DNA of 64,000 bases from Paraburkholderia caffeinilytica. Lineage in GTDB: Bacteria > Pseudomonadota > Gammaproteobacteria > Burkholderiales > Burkholderiaceae. Each line of letters opens with the position of its first letter. Position 1 is the first letter of the stretch. Position numbers and translations under genes: made by a program. The DNA lies in assembly GCF_003368325.1 (NCBI RefSeq), contig NZ_CP031466.1:3286001-3350000 (forward strand), written 5' to 3'. This document shows positions 45,451 to 53,874 of the stretch, piece after piece. The notes under the pieces were generated by a model. That model was not told the origin of the DNA. It made no database searches and was given only the letters and a program-made list of their open reading frames with translations.

Positions 45451-45711
45451 CGACGCTCGCTGGACGCGTTAGCGGAGCGGCTCGCGGCACCGGTGCGGCG
45501 ATTCCTGTCCGGCAAGCTCGCCAGCGTGATCGCGCAGTATAAACTGCCGCTCGCGTTGCGTATTCCCGGGCGCTCGGGTATCGAGCTATGCGGCGCCATC
45601 CACGGCGGCTCGCGCATCTCCGAGCAGATCGAAAAGGCCGGCTACGACGTGTTTCGCGAACGGCCGGTGCTCGCACAGTTGACTGGTGCGTCGTCGCGGT
45701 ACGCACTGTAG
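45451..45711 (+). pseudogene. hpnC: C-terminal remnant of an HpnC-like squalene synthase
   Basis: About 85 codons ending at TAG 45711. The segment LPLALRIPGRSGIELCGAI, GGSRISEQIEKAGYDVF, RERPVL matches the C terminus of HpnC-type squalene synthases, where a GG-RILE-IE--GYDVFR-RPVL ending is usual. The catalytic Asp-rich motifs expected in the first two thirds are absent; the sequence upstream in all frames is repeats and unrelated. HpnC makes hydroxysqualene in the HpnD-HpnC-HpnE pathway, so an intact copy must be elsewhere if squalene is made by this route. It could instead be a genuine short protein, which is less likely. Confidence 0.6.
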
Positions 45712-45712
45712 T

Positions 45713-45734
45713 GATGCGCCTGTCGCGGCGCATC
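45713..45734 (+). other. Hairpin after the hpnC remnant
   Basis: GATGCGCC / GGCGCATC, 8-bp stem, just after the stop codon; no T run. It could be an old transcript-end structure. Confidence 0.4.
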
Positions 45735-45769
45735 GGCGTAGAAGCGGGTTCACTCGAGGGTAATGCTTA

Positions 45770-46942
45770 ATGGCTGTGGTTCTGTTTCTTCTTTCCTGTC
45801 TTTCCCTGCTGATCTGGTGCGTGTTGCTGTTTGCCCGTGGCGGTTTCTGGCGGGCTCGTCCCGCCGCGCCGCTCACGCTGGAACCGCGCGAAAGCTGGCC
45901 GGCGGTCGCCGCCGTGGTGCCGGCACGCAATGAAGTCGATGTGATCGCGCAAGCGGTCACCACCTTGCTCGAGCAGGACTATCCCGGCGATTTCCACGTG
46001 ATCGTCGTCGACGATCACAGCACCGACGGCACCGCCGACGCCGCCCGCGCAGCCGCATTGCAACTGCAGTGCCCCGGTCGCCTGACGGTCCTGAGCGCGA
46101 AGCCGCTGCCGCCGGGCTGGTCCGGCAAGGTGTGGGCACAGTCGCAAGGTATCGAGGCGGTGCGCACACTCGGCCTTCCGGCCGATTTCCTGCTGTTGAC
46201 CGATGCCGACATCGGCCATCCCGCCGACGCCGTTGCGCAGCTCGTCGCCCGTGCGGACGCGGAAAAGCGCGACCTCGTCTCGCTGATGGTCCGTTTGCGC
46301 TGCGATTCGTTCTGGGAGAAGGCGCTGATCCCGGCCTTCGTGTTCTTCTTCGCCAAGCTGTATCCGTTCTCCTGGGTCAACAACCCGCGCAACCGCACGG
46401 CCGCGGCGGCGGGCGGCTGCATGCTGGTGCGGCGCAGCGCGCTCGAAGAAGCGGGCGGCATCGAGTCGATTCGCGCCGAACTGATCGACGATTGCAGCCT
46501 CGCCGCGCGTATCAAGCATCGCGGCACGGGGCGTCATCCGATCCGCCTGGATGTGGCGGCGCGCAGCGTGTCGCTGCGTCCTTACGATAGCTGGCGTGAG
46601 ATCTGGAACATGATCGCGCGTACGGCCTTCACACAGCTGCGCTACTCGCCGTTGTTGCTGGCCGGCACGCTGTTGGGCATGACGATCATCTACCTGGTGC
46701 CGCCGGCGGCCGCGCTGGTGCTCGGTCCCCAAGGCGCCCCCGCGTGGCTCGCCTGGGCGGCCATGTGCTGCGCGTATGCGCCGATGCTCGGCTACTACCG
46801 TCGCTCGCCGCTGTGGGCGCCGTTTCTGCCGCTCGTGGCGTTGTTCTACGTCGGCGCGACGTTTGCGTCGGCGGTGCGCTACTGGCGCGGCAAGGGCGGC
46901 CAATGGAAGGCCCGGGTGCAGGCGCCGGTGCAGGAGCGCTAA
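45770..46942 (+). CDS. hpnB: Hopanoid-associated glycosyltransferase HpnB
   Basis: 390 residues from ATG 45770, GAGGG upstream. GT-2 fold: AVVPARNEVDVIAQAVTTLL, VVDDHSTDGTAD, TDADIGH (DxD-like) and a distal ELIDDCSLAARIK acceptor motif, with an N-terminal membrane anchor and C-terminal hydrophobic helices. HpnB is the hopanoid-cluster glycosyltransferase that is thought to act on the C35 side chain. The gene follows the hpnC remnant in the same direction. Confidence 0.92.
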   Translation: MAVVLFLLSCLSLLIWCVLLFARGGFWRARPAAPLTLEPRESWPAVAAVVPARNEVDVIAQAVTTLLEQDYPGDFHVIVVDDHSTDGTADAARAAALQLQCPGRLTVLSAKPLPPGWSGKVWAQSQGIEAVRTLGLPADFLLLTDADIGHPADAVAQLVARADAEKRDLVSLMVRLRCDSFWEKALIPAFVFFFAKLYPFSWVNNPRNRTAAAAGGCMLVRRSALEEAGGIESIRAELIDDCSLAARIKHRGTGRHPIRLDVAARSVSLRPYDSWREIWNMIARTAFTQLRYSPLLLAGTLLGMTIIYLVPPAAALVLGPQGAPAWLAWAAMCCAYAPMLGYYRRSPLWAPFLPLVALFYVGATFASAVRYWRGKGGQWKARVQAPVQER

Positions 46943-46977
46943 GGCGCGCGTCCGGGGATTTGTCGGATGAAAAGAAA

Positions 46978-47007
46978 AGCGGCGCCCTCGGGCGCCGCTG
47001 CTTTTTT
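46978..47007. terminator. Terminator after hpnB
   Basis: AGCGGCGCCC / GGGCGCCGCT stem of 10 bp with a short loop and a following T run (TTTTTT), A-rich before; bidirectional between hpnB and the convergent unknown gene. Confidence 0.88.
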
Positions 47008-47022
47008 ACCTCGGCCTGGACA

Positions 47023-47568
47023 TCAGCCCTTGGTGAGCATCATGTACATCTGGATCACCATGTCGGGCGAGAACGTGAACGGCACCCAGCCGTGACCGGT
47101 GTGGCGCATGATCAGCAGACGGTCGCCATTCGACTGTTTCTGCACGGCCATGACGGGATTCTTCGTCGACACGAAACGCCAGCCCGGCGGAATGCCCGGT
47201 GGCGGCTCCGGCGTCATCGAGGCGCGCGCGTTCGACAATTCCTCGATCAGTTGCCCGATCTGCTCGGCACGCAGCGCGACCGTCTGGCCGCCGATCGTCA
47301 TGGTGATTTCGTTCTGCGCGGGGCGATTGATTTCGAGCGTGGGCTGCAACGGGGCGGCCGGCTCCGCAGCTTCTGCCGGTGCGGCCGCTGCTTCGGATGC
47401 AACGTCTTGCGCTTTCGATTCGGACGCGACACGATTCGCCTCCGGCGCTGCCTGCGCGGCGGCTACTGCGGGTGTCTCGGGAATGTTTTCGGCCTGCGGG
47501 GCCACGACAGCCTGGATGAGCTGATCGACGCCCATTTCCAGCGCGCCGAGCTGTTCATGAAGATTCAT
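47023..47568 (-). CDS. Conserved-looking protein of unknown function
   Basis: 181 residues from ATG 47568, no signal peptide. An N-terminal helix (MNLHEQLGALEMGVDQLIQAVV), an Ala/Glu-rich linker to about 85, and a C-terminal part from about 90 with a mixed strand-helix look (EITMTIGGQTVALRAEQIGQLIEELSNARAS, PPGIPPGWRFVSTKNPVMAVQ, GDRLLIMRHTGHGWVPFTFSP). I do not recognise the family. It lies between hpnB and hpnA, separated from both, and has its own terminator (shared). Confidence 0.75.
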   Translation of the reverse strand: MNLHEQLGALEMGVDQLIQAVVAPQAENIPETPAVAAAQAAPEANRVASESKAQDVASEAAAAPAEAAEPAAPLQPTLEINRPAQNEITMTIGGQTVALRAEQIGQLIEELSNARASMTPEPPPGIPPGWRFVSTKNPVMAVQKQSNGDRLLIMRHTGHGWVPFTFSPDMVIQMYMMLTKG

Positions 47569-47811
47569 GCGAGGTTTCTCTGGTAAGACCTACGATTTTA
47601 CCTGCTGCGCGTAGGCTTTTACCTGTCGCAAACACAGTGACGTTGTAACAAAGTGCGTGCAGGCGACACGGGATCGCCCGGAGCAGTGCGACCTGCGCGA
47701 CGTGCGTGATGCCGCTTTCGCGGGCCGGTGCGCCGCTGCCTGGCGCGATTTGACTCATGCCCACCCTACGCAAGGCCAGCGCCGCCTATACCGCCCGCCT
47801 CAGCGCTTTTA

Positions 47812-48822
47812 TCAGGGCTTCAAATACCCGGCTTGCCTGAACCATTCGAGCGCGTCGCTCAAGCCTTCGCGATACGGCCTCGCGCGATAGCCGAGTTCGC
47901 GTTCCGCCTTCGCCGAGGTGAAGTACATCTTGTTCTTCGACATCTTCAGACCGTCGACGGTGAGGAACGGTTCACGTTTAGTGATCTTGGCCACGGCTTC
48001 CGCGCCCGCGGCGAGCGGATAGAGCGGCCAGCGCGGCAAGCTCAGCGTCGGCGCCTTGCGGCCGGTCAGCGCGGCGATATCCGCGAGCATTTGTTGCAGC
48101 GGCAGATTTTCGCCGCCGAGAATGTAGCGCTCGCCGATCTTGCCGCGTTCGAGCGCGAGAAAATGGCCGGCGGCCACGTCGTCCACATGCACGAGGTTAA
48201 GCCCCGTGTCGACGAACGCGGGTATCTTGCCGAGCGCTGCTTCGACGATGATGCGCCCGGTCGGTGTCGGCTTGACGTCGCGCGGACCGATCGGCGTGGA
48301 CGGATTGACGATTACGGCCGGCAGGCCGTCTTCGGCGATCATGCGCTCCACTGCGCGTTCGGCCAGCACCTTGCTGCGCTTGTACACGCCGATCGCCTGG
48401 TCGGCTTTGAGCGGCGAGGTTTCGTCCGCGGACTGGCCGGAACTGGTGACCTTCAGCGTGGCCACGCTGCTCGTGTAGACGATGCGCTCGACGCCTTCCT
48501 TCAACGCCGCGCGCATGGTCGCCTCGGTGCCTTCGAGATTCGAGCGTTCGATTTCGCTCGGGTCCGGCGCCCACAGGCGATAGTCGGCCGCCACGTGCAG
48601 CAGATAGCGCACGCCGCGCAGCGCGTTGCGCATCGACGCTTCGTCGCGCATATCGCCGACGACGATTTCCGCGTCCAGCGCCTCGACGTTTTTGCGCGGA
48701 CTGGTGGCGCGCACCAGCACGCGCACCTTGAAACCCTTCTGCTGCGCGATGCGCGCCACCGACGAGCCGACGAAGCCGGATGCGCCGGTCACGAGCACGA
48801 GATCGCGATTCTGTTCGGTCAT
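47812..48822 (-). CDS. hpnA: Hopanoid-associated sugar epimerase HpnA
   Basis: 336 residues, start ATG 48822. Extended short-chain dehydrogenase fold: LVTGASGFVGSSVARI near the N terminus (GxxGxxG), YLLHVAADYRLWA, catalytic VYTSSVATL with GVYKRSKVLAE (YxxxK), PSTPIGPRDVKPTPTG. HpnA is the family of NAD-epimerase-like proteins found with hopanoid genes and is assigned to nucleotide-sugar or hopanoid side-chain modification. Alone in orientation here. Confidence 0.93.
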   Translation of the reverse strand: MTEQNRDLVLVTGASGFVGSSVARIAQQKGFKVRVLVRATSPRKNVEALDAEIVVGDMRDEASMRNALRGVRYLLHVAADYRLWAPDPSEIERSNLEGTEATMRAALKEGVERIVYTSSVATLKVTSSGQSADETSPLKADQAIGVYKRSKVLAERAVERMIAEDGLPAVIVNPSTPIGPRDVKPTPTGRIIVEAALGKIPAFVDTGLNLVHVDDVAAGHFLALERGKIGERYILGGENLPLQQMLADIAALTGRKAPTLSLPRWPLYPLAAGAEAVAKITKREPFLTVDGLKMSKNKMYFTSAKAERELGYRARPYREGLSDALEWFRQAGYLKP

Positions 48823-48984
48823 TCTCTTTCTTTCCCTGCGTGACAGTCGACGGATTGTACGTGTCGCGCGTGCCGCGTGTCGCGCCGGGTGGCGTAAGCG
48901 TGCAGGCGGGCTCGGAGACTGCCGAGCATTCTCGCCGCGACGCGACTAGAATGCCGGCTTGAAAGAATTGTGCTGCATGGACTC

Positions 48985-49010
48985 GGAGTAAGCGCTAAAG
49001 CGCTAACTCC
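48985..49010. promoter_or_regulatory. Long imperfect palindrome upstream of acyP
   Basis: Arms GGAGTAAGCGCT and AGCGCTAACTCC around an AA centre form a 12-bp near-perfect dyad (one mismatch), 22 bp before the acyP start. It can be a regulator site, an mRNA hairpin close to the ribosome site, or a scattered Burkholderia repeat. Confidence 0.6.
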
Positions 49011-49032
49011 GGTCGACACAGGAGAGGATGGC

Positions 49033-49326
49033 ATGGCCCCGGATCTGGATCAGCGGATCGAAACGTATTACGTGCGGGTGCGCGGCACCGTGCAGGGCGT
49101 GGGCTTTCGCCACGCGACCGTGCGGCAGGCCCACGCGCTCGGTATCAAAGGATGGGTGGCGAATCTCGACGACGGTTCCGTCGAAGCCATGTTGCAGGGC
49201 TCGGCCAACCAGGTCGACCGGATGCTGTCGTGGTTGCGTCACGGCCCGCCGGCAGCGCGCGTGACCGAGGTGACCGGCGAAGAGCGCGCGACGGATAAGC
49301 GCTACGAACGGTTCGAGCAGCACTAA
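49033..49326 (+). CDS. acyP: Acylphosphatase
   Basis: 97 residues from ATG 49033, preceded by GGAGAGG. The family motifs are complete: VRVRGTVQGVGFRHATVRQA (active Arg in GFRHAT) and GIKGWVANLDDGSVEAMLQG (active Asn in WVANLDDGSVE). It hydrolyses acyl phosphates. It is convergent with the EgtD-like gene, sharing a strong terminator. Confidence 0.95.
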   Translation: MAPDLDQRIETYYVRVRGTVQGVGFRHATVRQAHALGIKGWVANLDDGSVEAMLQGSANQVDRMLSWLRHGPPAARVTEVTGEERATDKRYERFEQH

Positions 49327-49345
49327 GCGGCTTCACGCGAAAGAA

Positions 49346-49381
49346 AAGGCGGCGCGCCATCAAGCCATGGCGCGCCGCCTT
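49346..49381. terminator. Bidirectional terminator between acyP and the methyltransferase
   Basis: AAGGCGGCGCGCCAT / ATGGCGCGCCGCCTT perfect 15-bp stem, six-base loop, with AAAA before. Confidence 0.88.
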
Positions 49382-49422
49382 GCCGTGTTTGCCCCGCCGC
49401 TCCAGTCAGCAGCCGAGCGTGC

Positions 49423-50406
49423 TCAACGCGCTATCAGCAGGCTCTCCGCAAAGCCCCAGCCATCTTCGATCCATTGATGGCTGCACACGAAGCCCGCATC
49501 GTCGGCGATCGCGGGCACCTCGTCCGCGCGATATTTGTGGCTGCTCTCGGTCCAGATCGTTTCGCCTGCCTTGAGCGACACCGTCAATTGCGCGGCGCCC
49601 ACATGCGCGGTGAGATCGCGCTTTGCACGCAGATGCATCTCGATGCTGCGCGCATCCGGATTGAAGCGCGCGACGTGTTCGAACGCATCGAGCGGAAAAT
49701 CGCCGTCGAGTTCGCGATTGACGCGCGCCAGCAGATTCAGATTGAACGACGCGGTCACGCCGATCGCATCGTCGTAGGCGGCCACGAGCACCGGCGTCGG
49801 CTTGATCAGGTCCGTACCGAGCAGCAGCGCGTCGCCGGGCGCAAGCATGTTGCGGATATCGCGCAGAAAACGCGTCGCCGCGAGTCTGCCGAAATTGCCG
49901 ATCGTGCTGCCAAGAAACAGCACGAGTAAGCGCTCGTCCGCCGCGCGATCTTTGCTGACCTCGGCTAGTCCGGCGAGGTAATCGCGTTCATAACCGACAA
50001 TCGAAATCCGCTCGATGTCGCCGAGTTCACGCCTGCACAACTGCAGCGCGCTGCGCGAAATTTCAATCGGGAAGTAAGAAGTGGGGCGCTTTTTACACAG
50101 TGCTTCCAGAATGCGCCGCGTTTTACGGCCGCTGCCGCTACCGAGTTCGGCGACGGTCACGTCGTGCGGCAGATGCGCGACGATGTCCGCAGCGTGCTTC
50201 GTGAGCAGCCGTTCCTCGGCGCGCGTCACACCGTATTCGGGCAGTACGGTGATCACTTCGAACAGCGCCGAGCCTACTTCGTCATACAGATACTTCGACG
50301 GCAACTCCTTCTGCGGCGTGTGCGTGAGTCCCGCGCGTACCTCGGCGGCGAAGGTCGCGCGCAATAGATCGGGTGATGCATCGTGCGAGAGGGCTGGCTG
50401 GGTCAT
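49423..50406 (-). CDS. L-histidine N(alpha)-methyltransferase, EgtD-like
   Basis: 327 residues from ATG 50406; longer in-frame start rejected. DUF2260/EgtD pattern: PKELPSKYLYDEVGSALFEVITVLPEYG (about 34-58), SAM motif VAELGSGSGRKTRRIL, VLFLGSTIGNF, and FNLNLLARVNRELDGDFPL. EgtD makes hercynine, the first step of ergothioneine synthesis. The usual EgtB partner is not seen next to it, so it is an orphan and may methylate another substrate. Confidence 0.87.
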   Translation of the reverse strand: MTQPALSHDASPDLLRATFAAEVRAGLTHTPQKELPSKYLYDEVGSALFEVITVLPEYGVTRAEERLLTKHAADIVAHLPHDVTVAELGSGSGRKTRRILEALCKKRPTSYFPIEISRSALQLCRRELGDIERISIVGYERDYLAGLAEVSKDRAADERLLVLFLGSTIGNFGRLAATRFLRDIRNMLAPGDALLLGTDLIKPTPVLVAAYDDAIGVTASFNLNLLARVNRELDGDFPLDAFEHVARFNPDARSIEMHLRAKRDLTAHVGAAQLTVSLKAGETIWTESSHKYRADEVPAIADDAGFVCSHQWIEDGWGFAESLLIAR

Positions 50407-50933
50407 GCTGGCTCCAGTAGTCACATTCGATGAGCGGGATTGCTGGCCGGACGGCGGCATGCGTGGCGAAACGCAGTTGATGCATGCCGTGGAAAGAAGG
50501 GCTGGTTCGGTCCGCGTGGACTGCCTTGGCCGGCCCGGTTCGTTGATGCGGCAGATGACGGTTGCAAACGATGGCTGAGCGTTGCGACGGATATCCGGGA
50601 TGTCTCGAATGACGTCGCAAACGGTGTCGCCAGACTTCGAAGCAAGATTCACGCTTGAGCAGCTGCACGGGACATTGCCGGCGTTGCAACTGCGGATTCG
50701 CGTGTCGCGCGTGAAGTTATGTTCTAGTGCATCGGCGCACGATGCGCACGGGGAAAATTGCTGCTTATTGCAGGGAACGGGCGGGTACGTTGCGGGTACG
50801 TTGGTTGGGAACCCGTCTAGAATGCCCGCTTGATGCCCTCTTGATGCCCGCTCACCTCGCCAATCGAGGATAAAAACGCAGCGCTTGATTCACACTGCGA
50901 GCCGACCTGCCAATTTGTGAGACTTCACTTCCC
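50407..50933. other. 527-bp gap upstream of the methyltransferase gene, no gene supported
   Basis: Scattered short ORFs only. The region presumably holds the promoter for the leftward methyltransferase gene and, near 50.8-50.9 kb, one for the threonine-leader/permease unit. No strong hairpin or repeat is evident. Confidence 0.5.
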
Positions 50934-51068
50934 ATGACAACAACTACAACAACGACAACAACAACTCAAGGCGCGTTGCCGTGTGCTGCGCCGCACACAC
51001 CTGACGCCGCATCCGCTCGCACACCTGCACTGCACGCTAAAGGAATGGCGCCACGGGCCGCGCGATGA
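50934..51068 (+). CDS. Candidate leader peptide with ten consecutive Thr codons
   Basis: 44-codon ORF from ATG 50934. After Met it has ten Thr codons in a row (seven ACA, two ACT, one ACG), of which ACA is rare in GC-rich genomes, then Gln-Gly. It overlaps the permease start by 4 bp (ATGA), so the two are translationally coupled. The ribosome site is weak (GTGAG, 13 bp upstream). It may be a regulatory leader (Thr or rare-codon stalling) or a chance ORF; no clear attenuator hairpin was identified. Confidence 0.4.
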   Translation: MTTTTTTTTTTQGALPCAAPHTPDAASARTPALHAKGMAPRAAR

Positions 51069-51961
51069 ACCAGTATGACCCAAAGCGCGGAATTGCGTTG
51101 TCGGTCGGCGCGTCCGCGATGTTTGCTTTACTGTCTGCTTACGCCAAGCTGCTTGCGCCGCTGAGCGGTCTCGACATTTTCGCGTGGCGTGTCGTGTGGA
51201 CTGTGCCCGGGGCGCTAATGCTGATCGCGCTGCGCAAACGCCTGCCCATTCTTCGGCAACTTCTTTACCGCATGGTGACGGAGCCGAAGCTCGGCGCGGC
51301 GATGGTTGTCAGCGCGGTTTTGCTCGGCGCGCAGCTGTGGGTGTTTCTATGGGCGCCGCTACATGGACGCATGCTCGAAGTCTCGCTCGGCTATTTTCTG
51401 CTGCCGCTTGTGATGGTGCTGGTGGGCCGCTTCTACTATCGCGAGAGTCTCGACGGCCTGCAGTGGCTCGCTGTGGTCTGCGCCGCGTTGGGCGTCGCGC
51501 ATGAACTGTGGATGACGGGTGCCTTCTCCTGGCCCACCTTGCTGGTCGCGCTCGGCTATCCGCCGTATTTCGTGCTGCGCCGCAAAATCAATCAGGACTC
51601 GCTCGCCATGTTCACAGTGGAAATGGCGTTGCTGTTGCCGGCGGCAGCGCTGTTCATCGTCGGCGGCGGGTCGCTGGCGATGATCGGCGGCCGGATCGAC
51701 ATGTGGTGCCTGCTGTTGCCAGGACTCGGCGCGCTCAGCACCATTGCGCTCGCTTCGTATCTGAAGGCGAGCCGTTTATTGCCGGTCGCCCTGTTCGGCA
51801 TTCTCGGCTATGTCGAGCCCGTGTTGCTCGTGTTTGTCTCGATCACGCTGCTTGGCGAGACGCTCAGCGCGGCGCAGTTAGCCACCTATATTCCGATCTG
51901 GATGGCAGTTGCGCTGACGGCCTTGCATAGCGTGCGGCTCGTTCGGTTTGCGCCGCGCTAG
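51065..51961 (+). CDS. rarD: RarD-type EamA/DMT permease
   Basis: 298 residues from ATG 51065. Ten predicted membrane helices and the RarD/EamA pattern: RGIALSVGASAMFALLSAYAKLL, FAWRVVWTVPGALMLI, LGYFLLPLVMVLVGRFYYRE, LKASRLLPVALFGILGYVEPVLL. The family contains exporters of amino acids and other metabolites; the classical RarD is linked to chloramphenicol sensitivity. Translationally coupled to the Thr-rich leader, so amino-acid export is a testable idea. Confidence 0.88.
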   Translation: MNQYDPKRGIALSVGASAMFALLSAYAKLLAPLSGLDIFAWRVVWTVPGALMLIALRKRLPILRQLLYRMVTEPKLGAAMVVSAVLLGAQLWVFLWAPLHGRMLEVSLGYFLLPLVMVLVGRFYYRESLDGLQWLAVVCAALGVAHELWMTGAFSWPTLLVALGYPPYFVLRRKINQDSLAMFTVEMALLLPAAALFIVGGGSLAMIGGRIDMWCLLLPGLGALSTIALASYLKASRLLPVALFGILGYVEPVLLVFVSITLLGETLSAAQLATYIPIWMAVALTALHSVRLVRFAPR

Positions 51962-52479
51962 GCCGCATTGATACGCGTCGCGCCGACCTGCGCCTCAATC
52001 GCTTCGCGTAGCGCCGGCCGCCAGCCAAAACCGAACAACGCTTCAGCGAGGACGAATAGCGGCCCGATCAGCAGGCCGATCACGTCGTCGACGAATGCCG
52101 GCTTGCGATGTTCGTATGCCACGTGGCCGATGAACTGAAACACCCAGCCGACCACGAAGAGGCCGATGCCCGAGGCGAGCCAGGTGAGCGTGGTTTGCGC
52201 GGCGAGCCACTGTCCGCATGCGACGCACAGTACCGATACGACCGCCATCATCACGCCGAGCGGCACGTCGAGCACGAGGTAATAGACGGTCGCCGCGGCG
52301 AACAAGACCCACGCGGGCGATACGGCAAATGGCAGTACGCCGAAGCCGGAAGCCGGCCGGCTCAGCAACACCGCCAGCGCCAGCACGATCATCGGAATGC
52401 CGATGAAATGCGTGGCGATATTGCGCCGGTCGCGATGGTAGGCCGCGTATTGCGTAAGCTGTTGCGTCAGCGTTCTCAT
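51958..52479 (-). CDS. DUF962 / Mpo1-like membrane protein
   Basis: 173 residues from ATG 52479 (MRTLTQQLTQYAAYHRDRRNIATHFIG). The N-terminal HxxxxNxxTHxIG-type pattern plus four to five hydrophobic helices, and WVFQFIGHVAYEHRKPAFVDD, are typical of DUF962/Mpo1, proteins related to yeast 2-hydroxy fatty acid dioxygenase. Inner membrane. Ends overlap the permease gene by 4 bp in convergent fashion. Confidence 0.85.
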   Translation of the reverse strand: MRTLTQQLTQYAAYHRDRRNIATHFIGIPMIVLALAVLLSRPASGFGVLPFAVSPAWVLFAAATVYYLVLDVPLGVMMAVVSVLCVACGQWLAAQTTLTWLASGIGLFVVGWVFQFIGHVAYEHRKPAFVDDVIGLLIGPLFVLAEALFGFGWRPALREAIEAQVGATRINAA

Positions 52480-52568
52480 GGATGCCGCTCCTCGATCAAA
52501 GTCAGCATAATCGCGGGCAGCGCAATTTGAAACCATCGGGTAGCCGACAATCGGGCACGGACCGTTCC

Positions 52569-53282
52569 ATGACTGCGAGTTTTTCATCGAATGAGCTTGC
52601 CACGCGGCTGGAGCGCGGCGCGTGGTTTCGCTCGGCACCTGCCGCCATGCGGGCGCGGTTGATCGAAGCGGGGCGTATCGAGCGCCTTGCGGCGGGTGAA
52701 CGGCTCTTCACGCGCGGCGATTCCGACGACGGCCTCTATTGCGTGCTCGACGGTCTCGTGAGAATCGGCGCGGCCAGTTCGGCCGGGAAAGAGGCATTGC
52801 TCGCGGTCATCGAACCGGTCAACTGGTTCGGCGAGATCGCGTTGTTCGATAACCGTCCGCGAACCCACGACGCGTATGCCGAACGCGATTCCGAGCTGTT
52901 TCATGTGCCACGCGCGGCGCTTGTCGAACTGCTCGAGCGCACGCCCGAGTATTGGCATGTCTTCGGTTTGTTGCTGACGCAAAAGCTGCGCCTCGCTTTC
53001 GACGCCATCGAAGAAGCCGCGTTGCTGCCCGCCGCGCCGCGCGTTGCCCGCCGCTTGTTGTTGATGGCCGGCGGCTACGGCGAACCCGGCGCATTGCGGC
53101 GCGTACTCAAAGTGCCGCAGGAGGACCTGGCGATGATGCTGGCGTTGTCGCGGCAGACGATCAATCAGGTGCTCAAGCAGTTCGAAGCGCAGGGCGCGCT
53201 GAAGCTGGGCTATGCGGAAATCGAAATTGCCGATGTGCAAAAGCTTGGCGCGCTAGCGGATCTGAATCCGGCTGCGGACTGA
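52569..53282 (+). CDS. Crp/Fnr-family transcriptional regulator
   Basis: 237 residues from ATG 52569. Cyclic-nucleotide-binding fold at about 30-150 (RIERLAAGERLFTRGDSDDGLYCVLDGLVRIG, WFGEIALFDNRPRTHDAYAERD) and a C-terminal HTH (LKVPQEDLAMMLALSRQTINQVLKQFEAQGALKLGYAEIEI). No FNR cysteine set, so it is Crp-like; effector unknown. No target is visible nearby. Confidence 0.9.
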   Translation: MTASFSSNELATRLERGAWFRSAPAAMRARLIEAGRIERLAAGERLFTRGDSDDGLYCVLDGLVRIGAASSAGKEALLAVIEPVNWFGEIALFDNRPRTHDAYAERDSELFHVPRAALVELLERTPEYWHVFGLLLTQKLRLAFDAIEEAALLPAAPRVARRLLLMAGGYGEPGALRRVLKVPQEDLAMMLALSRQTINQVLKQFEAQGALKLGYAEIEIADVQKLGALADLNPAAD

Positions 53283-53292
53283 GCGCCTCGAT

Positions 53293-53679
53293 TTACTCGC
53301 AAAGCACGACGCGGTCTCCGCTATACGGCCTACTCGCGTGCTCCTGCATCTGATCGGCATGGCGGCGCTTCAATGGTCCAATCAGTGCTGCGGGGAGTGT
53401 CGAGATCAACGTATGCAAGGTGAAATCGAGATCGTCGAGCGCAATGTCGAGTTGCACGCGCACTTCTTCGCGTACGGCCTCGGTGCTGACCACATACACG
53501 CCGAGCGGCGAATGAAGCAGTGTGCGGAGTTGGGTGCCGGGAAGATCGTGCGGCGGATGAGGCAGGGTGACCTGCAAGCGGGCGCGGGCCGCGGGGAAGG
53601 GAAGGACATTGTTGCGCGGGACCGGCGGCGCGTTGCGTGGCTGCGTTTCGAAGTTGTCGATTGATTGCGTGAGTGCCAT
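53293..53679 (-). CDS. Unknown protein, 128 residues
   Basis: Start ATG 53679, no signal peptide. Proline-rich first half (QPRNAPPVPRNNVLPFPAARARLQVTLPHPPHDLP), then a helical C-terminal part (REEVRVQLDIALDDLDFTLHTLISTLPAALIGPLKRR). No family recognised, ribosome site weak, and two other frames overlap; this frame is chosen because it covers the region with the cleanest composition. Confidence 0.55.
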   Translation of the reverse strand: MALTQSIDNFETQPRNAPPVPRNNVLPFPAARARLQVTLPHPPHDLPGTQLRTLLHSPLGVYVVSTEAVREEVRVQLDIALDDLDFTLHTLISTLPAALIGPLKRRHADQMQEHASRPYSGDRVVLCE

Positions 53680-53771
53680 TCGATGCGGCGTTCGTTGACG
53701 CCATGGTTGATCAAGACAGTTCGAGATTAGACGGCTACAGGTAAACGCAGTGCAAAAATTGGGGTGTCCAA

Positions 53772-53800
53772 TGAAAAAAAGGCGAGTCGTGAGACTCGCC
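53772..53800 (-). terminator. Terminator of the 53.9-54.2 kb gene
   Basis: Stem GGCGAGTC / GACTCGCC (8 bp, GTGA loop) followed on the minus strand by a run of T, i.e. AAAAAAA on the plus strand at 53774-53780. Confidence 0.85.
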
Positions 53801-53874
53801 CTCCCTGAACGGCACAGTTCGGCTTCGATTAACTATGGATGCCTGGCCGGTGCGTGCCGAATGCCGATCACGTG

